64,000 nucleotides of DNA from Pseudomonas sp. JUb42 (lineage in GTDB: Bacteria > Pseudomonadota > Gammaproteobacteria > Pseudomonadales > Pseudomonadaceae). The position numbers were made by a program, and so were the translations under genes. Below the pieces are notes generated by a model, which did no database searches, was not told where the DNA came from, and saw only the letters and a program-made list of their open reading frames with translations. The stretch spans positions 1 to 64,000 of the forward strand of contig NZ_JANUFD010000027.1 of the NCBI RefSeq assembly GCF_024807945.1, given 5' to 3'. Below are positions 58,730 to 64,000 of this stretch, one piece after another (positions within the stretch are counted from its first letter, which is position 1; every line of letters starts with the position of its first letter).

Positions 58730-59956
58730 TCACCGTGCGCTGGCTGCGTCGCAGGTCACGTTGTAATTAACGACCCGGATCACGTTGTTTTCGTAGAAGC
58801 AAGGCTGGAGGGGTGTGTCTGACAGTTCGGTCGTGCCGACCAAACCTTGAGCAGCCTCGATGAAGTCGCCGTTGAATGTGGCGCTGGCGGTGATTGGGAT
58901 ATCAACGGGGCTGACCCAATGCTCACGTTCGTCGAAGGTGTAGCCAGCTTTGGTGGCCCAGCGCTTGAGGGTGTGGCGCATGTTTATGTCGGAGACATTG
59001 ACTGTCCACGACATGACGTTGGGTTTAACCGGCGCAGCGACCACGTTCGTGGTGATCACTTGTGCCGGCGGGTGTGCGGGAATAGCGGGTACTGCTGTTG
59101 CAGCTGCAGGCACAGCCGCAGCAGCAGTCACTGGGCTAGGCGTGACAGTGCTCTTGACCGCCGCGGTTCCGGTGCTCCCCGAGGTGAATGGCGTTGGGAT
59201 GCCCAGGTCTGCTGCAGGCTTTGGATTGGTGTTGATCGGGGGGAGGTGGGGGCCTTCCTTGGCGGGGTCCACCGGGGTTGATGGAACGGTGTTCACCGCG
59301 GTGACTGGGACCGAGGTGATGATAGGTGCTGTCGGTGTCGCGGGGATGGCAACTGCGCCGTTTGCCGGGCCGGGAGCCAGCGCAATGGTTTGTCCTGGTG
59401 CAACTGACGGAGTGCCCAGGGACACATTCATTGCTGGCAAACGTGGGGCTTCGTACCCGGCTCGCAAGGTGAAGCACACATTGCGGCTCACCTCATCCAC
59501 CTTGACCAGCCAGGCTGGGCCAGCCAACACCTGCAGGGTGTTGCGAAGGGTCATAGGCCCCAGCTTGTACTGGGCCGCCGGCAACGGGCGGGTGTACAGG
59601 ATGCTCACATGGTCGGTGCTGGCCGGGCACAGCGTATAGCCTGAGCGGTCAACTACGTACTGCATAGCGTCCTGCACCTGCGGGTGCATGTTGCTCGGAA
59701 TGTTGACGTCGATGATCTGGGACATCAGATCCCGCTGTTCGACCTCAGGAGCAGTATTAACCAGCGTGTACCGGCCGTATCGCACGTTTGCGCCGTCGTC
59801 CGGTTTTCCGCCAGTGGAATACAGATCCGGCGCCAGAATCGCAGGGTTGCGGCTGTTATCGAGCACAGGAGTGGCCGTACCGGCACCCTGCAGTGTGCAA
59901 CCCGCGATCAGCGAGAAGATGGATAGTGTTGTCAGCTGCCTGATCATGTATGGCAT
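58730..59956 (-). CDS. pilL: PilL-type lipoprotein with TcpQ-like C-terminal domain
   Basis: A 408-residue lipoprotein (lipobox SLIAGC, Cys20). The N-terminal PilL domain has YGRYTLVNTAPEVEQRDLMS and SGYTLCPASTD. A long Ala/Pro/Thr linker follows, and the C-terminal TcpQ-like region is SDINMRHTLKRWATKAGYTF. First gene of the pilus operon; ATG 59947 is an alternative start. The CCTGATAA box lies 50-80 nt upstream. Confidence 0.9.
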   Translation of the reverse strand: MPYMIRQLTTLSIFSLIAGCTLQGAGTATPVLDNSRNPAILAPDLYSTGGKPDDGANVRYGRYTLVNTAPEVEQRDLMSQIIDVNIPSNMHPQVQDAMQYVVDRSGYTLCPASTDHVSILYTRPLPAAQYKLGPMTLRNTLQVLAGPAWLVKVDEVSRNVCFTLRAGYEAPRLPAMNVSLGTPSVAPGQTIALAPGPANGAVAIPATPTAPIITSVPVTAVNTVPSTPVDPAKEGPHLPPINTNPKPAADLGIPTPFTSGSTGTAAVKSTVTPSPVTAAAAVPAAATAVPAIPAHPPAQVITTNVVAAPVKPNVMSWTVNVSDINMRHTLKRWATKAGYTFDEREHWVSPVDIPITASATFNGDFIEAAQGLVGTTELSDTPLQPCFYENNVIRVVNYNVTCDAASAR

Positions 59957-60005
59957 GGCCCCATTTCGTGATGGTGGTCAAGGTGCCAGCACTGATCGGC
60001 TAAAG

Positions 60006-60040
60006 CAGCGGTAAACCCTTATCAGGTCGAGTGGGGTTTA
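60006..60040 (-). promoter_or_regulatory. Operon box 4 (CCTGATAAGGGTTT)
   Basis: On the - strand: AAACCCCACTCG then ACCTGATAAGGGTTTACCG and CTG, upstream of pilL. This is the only copy linked to the pilus operon and joins it to the three transfer operons. Confidence 0.65.
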
Positions 60041-60085
60041 AAGAGGGTCTAGGCGTATACGGGTTTTATCCTCGTCGAGGTTTTT

Positions 60086-62044
60086 CTAGATGCTCGCTGC
60101 AAGAGCAGCTTGAGTCTTTTCGGCAGCATCGGGCTCAATCAAGTCGCTGGCCAACGCACGCTTGTCCAGGAGCATCTGCCACAGTTGCTGGTCAATGGAG
60201 TCCTCGACCAGAGGGATCTTCACCAGAACCATGCGCTGCTGACCATTGCGGTAGGCCCTATCTTCCGCTTGATCCTGAAGGCCTGGCGTCCACGGCAGGC
60301 CGAGGAAAAACACGCAGTTGGCCGCTGTCAGGTTGTAGCCTGTGCCAGCGGCCGAGGTGGTGCCGATGAAGAAACGAACGTCTGGATCCTGCTGAAAGTT
60401 GTCGATCGCTTTTTGACGTTTCTTTACGGAGTCACTGCCGACCAGCGTTGCGCATTGAATCCCCTGTTTTTCGAAATGCTCCTGCAGGGCGTACACCGTC
60501 TCTTTGTGCTCACAGAACAGGATTGCCTTGTCCTCGATGTCCAGCTCGGCAGCCAGGTCGATCACCACGCGGACCTTCACCCGCTCAAGCAACTGACGCA
60601 GGGCACCGAGTCTCGCGAACGGATGCCGGTCACTTCGAACGATATCGTTGTACTCCTTGCGTTCAGCGTCCGACAAAACCACCGATACGTTCTGTCGCTG
60701 CTTGCCTTTCAGATTGGGCAGCACGCCTTTGCTTCGACGCAGCATCCAGTCGCAGATGTGCGCGCGCAGTGCCTGGCGGAATTCGGGGTTGCCTGCGAAG
60801 CGTTCACAGAACTCCTTCAGGGTGAGCTGGCCAATCGGGTGGCCGGAGAGGCGAAGCAAGGTGTGCAGCTCCGATTCTCGGTTCAATACTGGCGTGCCGG
60901 TCAGCAAGTACCGGTTGGGCACCTTGGCTGCGATATCAAACCCGTGACGTGTCCATGCCGTGGTGGGTTCTTTCAGGCGATGGGCTTCGTCAACGATCAT
61001 CACTGCAAAACAACCCGCGATAGGGACGAAATCACCCAGACGTTCGTAGTTGACGATGACCCAGTGAGCCTGCGGGTCGTATTTCTGTTGGGCAATCAGG
61101 GCCTGGGGATAAACCATCTCGATCTCCCGTTGCCAGTTGATGATCAACGAAGTCAGCACAATGACCAGTACTGGTTTGCCCTGGGCGCGAATGGCGGCGG
61201 CGATGATGGCCTGGCGTGTTTTACCAAGGCCCATGTCGTCGGCGAGCAACGCGCTGGTGCGCATCAGAAGATGCCGAATACCCGCCGGCTGATGGTCCAT
61301 CAGCGAATGCTCCTGCAGGGCTCGCTCGATGAACTCTTCAGAGAGCTCAGTCCTACGGATCGAGGGCACCGATGCCAGGTAGAGATCGGCTTCCCCGGTG
61401 TCCTCGCTCGAGGAGGCGCCCCGTTCAGCGGGCATGCCGCCCAGTTGAATCCTTGCAACGTCGCGCGCGGGTGAAACGGTACCGTCGCTAAGCAACTCTT
61501 GCAGCGTATCGAGGATCTCGAACTGCTCCTCGGCCAGGCCCAGTTCCAGAATGATGTTGCTGCGCACAAGCTCCGGCGAACCTTGAATTCGCCAGGATCG
61601 GCTTGCGTTCAGATAGGCCCCGTGCATGCGCTTGGCAACCGCGACTGAACCGGGATGAAAGTCTCCAGACAACAGCACACCGCCCTCGGCGAGTGGGGCA
61701 AGCCGAAGCTTCATACCCCAGATAAAGGCGTCCCTGGTCACATTCTCCTGGGCCGATGAGACCTTGCGGCTGAAGGACGACCAGTCCTCGGTGAATGCAC
61801 CCGCTGCCAGGTCATAAAAGTCACGGTGAAGCACATCCAGATCATCAAGCAGCTTCGCCTTGGGCACCCGCCAGTACTTTGTAAAAGGATGTCCGTTCAG
61901 ACGAATAAAGTGGCCCCCACGAGCAACAAATAGTCGATTTGATCCTTCCACGAACGGCAGCTTTAAGCCGAAGTCATAGCCATCGAAAATGACCTTTGTA
62001 GGCTGAGCTCCGCCACTACGGTTCATAAGCTTCGGGCGGCTCAT
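60086..62044 (-). CDS. SNF2-family DNA translocase (second of the element)
   Basis: A 652-residue SF2 ATPase. N-terminal domain to about residue 235; Walker A DDMGLGKTRQAIIAAAIRAQ near 267; DEAH in VDEAHRLKEPTTAW near 349; C-terminal helicase with GTTSAAGTGYNLTAANCVFF and motif VI DQAEDRAYRNGQQR. The architecture resembles SMARCAL1-type annealing helicases. It lies between the pilus operon and the ssb group on the same strand. It differs from the 742-aa helicase in lacking the zinc insert and having DEAH rather than DEGH. Confidence 0.9.
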   Translation of the reverse strand: MSRPKLMNRSGGAQPTKVIFDGYDFGLKLPFVEGSNRLFVARGGHFIRLNGHPFTKYWRVPKAKLLDDLDVLHRDFYDLAAGAFTEDWSSFSRKVSSAQENVTRDAFIWGMKLRLAPLAEGGVLLSGDFHPGSVAVAKRMHGAYLNASRSWRIQGSPELVRSNIILELGLAEEQFEILDTLQELLSDGTVSPARDVARIQLGGMPAERGASSSEDTGEADLYLASVPSIRRTELSEEFIERALQEHSLMDHQPAGIRHLLMRTSALLADDMGLGKTRQAIIAAAIRAQGKPVLVIVLTSLIINWQREIEMVYPQALIAQQKYDPQAHWVIVNYERLGDFVPIAGCFAVMIVDEAHRLKEPTTAWTRHGFDIAAKVPNRYLLTGTPVLNRESELHTLLRLSGHPIGQLTLKEFCERFAGNPEFRQALRAHICDWMLRRSKGVLPNLKGKQRQNVSVVLSDAERKEYNDIVRSDRHPFARLGALRQLLERVKVRVVIDLAAELDIEDKAILFCEHKETVYALQEHFEKQGIQCATLVGSDSVKKRQKAIDNFQQDPDVRFFIGTTSAAGTGYNLTAANCVFFLGLPWTPGLQDQAEDRAYRNGQQRMVLVKIPLVEDSIDQQLWQMLLDKRALASDLIEPDAAEKTQAALAASI

Positions 62045-62212
62045 GACAGCACCAGCGAGTTGGAATCACGCCACTGAGCAAGGGTTGAGGGCAGGTGGGG
62101 CTTCATCGGCGCATAAACTCATCGTGAATGAGCGCGCACTTTCACAACAAGGGCATGGTCACCGCTACAAGAAACCTTTATTCAGCGTGCAGTGGGTTCG
62201 GCCATCAAAGTG

Positions 62213-62407
62213 TCAAAAATCGAAACTTTGCTGTTGCTCCTGGGCAAATCCCTTTATCCACGATGCTCGCATCGCTGGATGACGATAGGGACATGCATAA
62301 ATCGGAAGGCCGGCTCGCGCCGCTTCAGCACCTAACGCGATCACGGCAACATGCGGATTGTTGGAACGCCGACCGTCGTTTTTTTTGTTGGAGGCCTGCG
62401 GCACCAT
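62213..62407 (-). CDS. Ribosome modulation factor/CrpP-like small protein, 64 aa
   Basis: A 64-residue protein whose second half reads VIALGAEAARAGLPIYACPY then RHPAMRASWIKGFAQEQ, the conserved RMF/CrpP pattern (G..AAR.G.P...CPY....R..W..GF). RMF dimerises ribosomes. CrpP-like proteins are carried by Pseudomonas plasmids and ICEs and were reported to modify ciprofloxacin, a claim that has been disputed. The start at ATG 62407 is the only Met in a longer frame; the ribosome site is weak. The rest of 62045-62576 has no other gene. Confidence 0.65.
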   Translation of the reverse strand: MVPQASNKKNDGRRSNNPHVAVIALGAEAARAGLPIYACPYRHPAMRASWIKGFAQEQQQSFDF

Positions 62408-62576
62408 AGAGATAACCCGAATTGACGTTTCATTCACCCCAGAAACTTCCCGCTGAGGCGCGCAAACTTTCGACAACGAGAAAGGGATAGTATCAGCGCT
62501 GAGGTTTGCCGATGAACACGTTACATTCAAACCGAGAGTGCTACGAAGAAAGCGATTTTTTTTGGCCGGGCAAGTT

Positions 62577-62801
62577 TCAAAGCAAATCTGTGATCGCAGC
62601 AACTTCTTGGCGGGCTTCCTCAGCGTCCCAGTCTTCAAGTCTGGACTCAAGCTGCTCGTTGAGGGTGATGTGGTCGATGGTTGAGTGGCCGGTGATTTCG
62701 CCGCCATTGGAGTTGACCGATTTAATTACGCTGTGCGTCAACGCAGCTTTTGCGATCGCTGACGTCGGCATACGAATCACGTAGGTCACGAACTTGCTCA
62801 T
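62577..62801 (-). CDS. Hypothetical 74-aa protein
   Basis: A 74-residue protein MSKFVTYVIRMPTSAIAKAA with an acidic C-terminal helix (QLESRLEDWDAEEARQEVAA). GGAGAG precedes ATG 62801. It lies between ssb and the CrpP-like gene. Not recognised. Confidence 0.6.
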   Translation of the reverse strand: MSKFVTYVIRMPTSAIAKAALTHSVIKSVNSNGGEITGHSTIDHITLNEQLESRLEDWDAEEARQEVAAITDLL

Positions 62802-62824
62802 TGAAGTTCTCTCCATAGAACCGT

Positions 62825-62881
62825 GTGACTCCCAGGTTAAAGGCCGACGATGGTCAGATCCATTTAACCCGGGAGACTCAC
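62825..62881 (-). promoter_or_regulatory. Long imperfect hairpin between ssb and the 74-aa gene
   Basis: GTGACTCCCAGGTTAAA (62825-62841) pairs with TTTAACCCGGGAGACTCAC (62863-62881), 16-17 bp with a 2-nt bulge and 21-nt loop. No T run follows, so a leader or processing structure is more likely than a terminator. Confidence 0.5.
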
Positions 62882-62909
62882 GCTTGGGGCGATTTTTTTG
62901 AGGGGGTTG

Positions 62910-63365
62910 TCACACAGGAATGTCGTCGTCAAAGTCTGGGCCAGGATCCTGCGCGACGGGCTGGCTGTTCTGCTGACGCTGTGCATTCTGGCTGGACTGC
63001 GACGGCGCCAGGCTCACCGACTCAATTCGATGGGGCAGAATAGCCACTCGGCTGGCCTGGACCTTGATGGCAGAAAACTCCTCACCATCTTTGGTCCAGT
63101 TATCCATCACCGCACGCCCCTGCACCAGGATTCGCATACCTTTCTGGAACAGGTCCGAATAGTGCTCGGCATCGCGATGCCACCATTCTACGTTGGCCCA
63201 GAAGCCCCCTCGATCTTCGTAGCCTGGACCATCGGTCTTTGGAATCGAATTGTCGAAGTAGACGTTCAGCCTGAGTAGGCGCCGTGGATCTTTGTTGCCG
63301 TTGGGGAACTCCTTGAATTCGGGGGCGTTGCCAATGTTGCCTTCCCAATCGATGGATGTCGTCAT
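62910..63365 (-). CDS. ssb: Single-stranded DNA-binding protein of the ICE
   Basis: A 151-residue OB-fold SSB. MTTSIDWEGNIGNAPEFKEF then PRRLLRLNVYFDNSIP and FWANVEWWHRDAEHYSDLFQ are typical of ICE SSB-like proteins. The tail is Gln-rich and ends PDFDDDIPV, the acidic tip with Val instead of the usual final Phe. ATG 63365 follows GAGGAAA; the longer frame to 63557 is not used. It protects transferred or replicating single strands. Confidence 0.88.
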   Translation of the reverse strand: MTTSIDWEGNIGNAPEFKEFPNGNKDPRRLLRLNVYFDNSIPKTDGPGYEDRGGFWANVEWWHRDAEHYSDLFQKGMRILVQGRAVMDNWTKDGEEFSAIKVQASRVAILPHRIESVSLAPSQSSQNAQRQQNSQPVAQDPGPDFDDDIPV

Positions 63366-63393
63366 GGTCTTTCCTCGGTTATGGTTGTTTGGT

Positions 63394-64000
63394 TCAGTGG
63401 GTGGCGGAGTCTTTGGCGGGGCGAGAGGTGCGGTAGGGATCACGTATTGCGAAGGAAGCCACGTAACCCAGCAAGTCCCGAGCGTGCTTTGAGGTGTTGG
63501 CCAGTGAGGTGGCCATGTGGTTGCGGAACGCTTCGCTCGCGAGTTTTTCGACGCCACTGTCGTACATGGCGTTGAAGATTAACTCGGCATCGTGAGAGCT
63601 GCGTAACAGCCCATAGAGCAGATCTTTAGCGATAGAGGAGCCCGCCACGTTCGGCAAGTGCATTGCTGCCGAGCTTTCGCCGATGATCTGGCCCTGAACA
63701 AAGGTGAGGGCCAAGCTGATCTGATCAGCCGTGGCCTGGTCCAGTGATGGAATGTTCAGGTAGCTCTGAACCAGTTGCTCGGTGCCCAGCTTTGGCTGTT
63801 GGGCATGTGCGTGATGACGCATCAGCTCAAGAGTCTTGATGGCGAATGCGAGCAATGCTCGGTTGTCAGGTTGCAGGGGCGGCGACTTGAGGGCCTGTTC
63901 CATCTGGTTGAAGGCGTTGATGTAGGCAACCTTCCAGCGCATGGCCTCTTTGCCGGTGAAGCCCATGCACAGAAGACTAAATCCGTCGCGAGTCATGAGG
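63394..64000 (-). CDS. Rha-family regulatory protein, truncated by the window edge
   Basis: The frame continues past the right edge. Visible residues begin with TRDGFSLLCMGFTGKEAMRW then KVAYINAFNQME, the hallmark end of the pRha domain (phage regulatory protein Rha). The rest is a helical C-terminal region (DNRALLAFAIKTLELMRHHA). Rha proteins are phage/ICE-borne regulators of unclear mechanism. It ends 28 nt before ssb. Confidence 0.8.
   Translation of the reverse strand, partial: LMTRDGFSLLCMGFTGKEAMRWKVAYINAFNQMEQALKSPPLQPDNRALLAFAIKTLELMRHHAHAQQPKLGTEQLVQSYLNIPSLDQATADQISLALTFVQGQIIGESSAAMHLPNVAGSSIAKDLLYGLLRSSHDAELIFNAMYDSGVEKLASEAFRNHMATSLANTSKHARDLLGYVASFAIRDPYRTSRPAKDSATH

Noticed and set aside
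60110..61474. 454-aa open frame antisense to the 652-aa helicase
   Set aside because: Antisense shadow; the helicase on the other strand has all its motifs.
62408..62707. N-terminal extension of the CrpP-like frame
   Set aside because: It overlaps the 74-aa gene on the same strand in another frame and is Ser/Thr/Pro low complexity without homology pattern.
1..64000. CRISPR arrays, tRNA or rRNA genes, IS elements
   Set aside because: I saw no regularly spaced direct repeats, no tRNA-like cloverleaf, no rRNA segment and no transposase frame in reading both strands.

Overview
This window is a long stretch of an integrative and conjugative element (ICE) or a closely related conjugative plasmid from a Pseudomonas, most likely of the fluorescens/syringae/putida type. 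The evidence is a nearly complete set of the ICE-specific families first named from P. fluorescens Pf-5 (TIGR03755/03756/03757, PFL_4706-type TraC, TIGR03752, TIGR03749, TIGR03746, TIGR03750, TIGR03745, TIGR03758, RAQPRD, TIGR03747, TraD, PFL_4695, TIGR03759, TraG). With these come a thin (type IVb) pilus operon, topoisomerase III, SSB, and DUF3577, DUF3275 and DUF6094 proteins. This is the layout of PFGI-1/pKLC102/PAPI-1-like elements. No integrase, relaxase, tRNA gene, rRNA or att site is visible, so neither end of the element is in the window.

Layout. (1) 0.3-8.6 kb is a mosaic, mostly on the + strand: a small catalase-family protein, a membrane PQQ dehydrogenase, small unknown genes, a frameshifted SRAP pseudogene, a GAF protein, remnants of a lipoprotein and of a holin-like pair, a VapBC toxin-antitoxin module and a DUF3742-like protein convergent with traG. 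(2) 8.6-32.1 kb on the - strand is the mating apparatus, with translationally coupled genes (many ATGA overlaps). Three units read leftwards: a pilus/periplasm/TraD unit from 32.1 kb, the RAQPRD-to-TraC-DsbA unit from 23.7 kb, and the TIGR03757-TraG unit from 13.3 kb. Unrelated cargo sits at the joints (13.6-14.8 kb and 23.8-26.6 kb). (3) 32.3-45 kb on the - strand is an accessory/replication-support region of small proteins, DUF3577, DUF3275, a DUF6094 methylase-like protein, a SNF2-type helicase and a HigBA-type module. A + strand FAD monooxygenase has been inserted into it. (4) 45.6-50 kb holds topB, a DUF4214 protein and a secreted Cys-rich protein. (5) 50-60 kb is the pilL-N-O-P-Q-R-S-V operon. 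(6) 60-64 kb holds a second SNF2-type helicase, a CrpP/RMF-like small protein, a 74-aa protein, ssb and a truncated Rha-family gene.

The most interesting content is non-coding. Three copies of a ~160-nt element (32.7, 42.4 and 44.8 kb) each fold as two successive pseudoknots plus a hairpin. Their sequences differ by compensatory changes, and each is preceded by TTGACA oriented towards the downstream - strand gene. They look like long structured 5' leaders; the best comparator I know is the STAXI RNA motif. Separately, at least eleven - strand genes have a leader with an upstream GC-rich hairpin, and in nearly all a second hairpin that buries the ribosome binding site. A third family is a box containing CCTGATAAGGGTTT, found 40-70 nt upstream of the first gene of four operons (three transfer units and pilL). 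Together these suggest layered control: a shared operon-level signal for conjugation and pilus genes, and RNA-level control of the accessory/replication genes.
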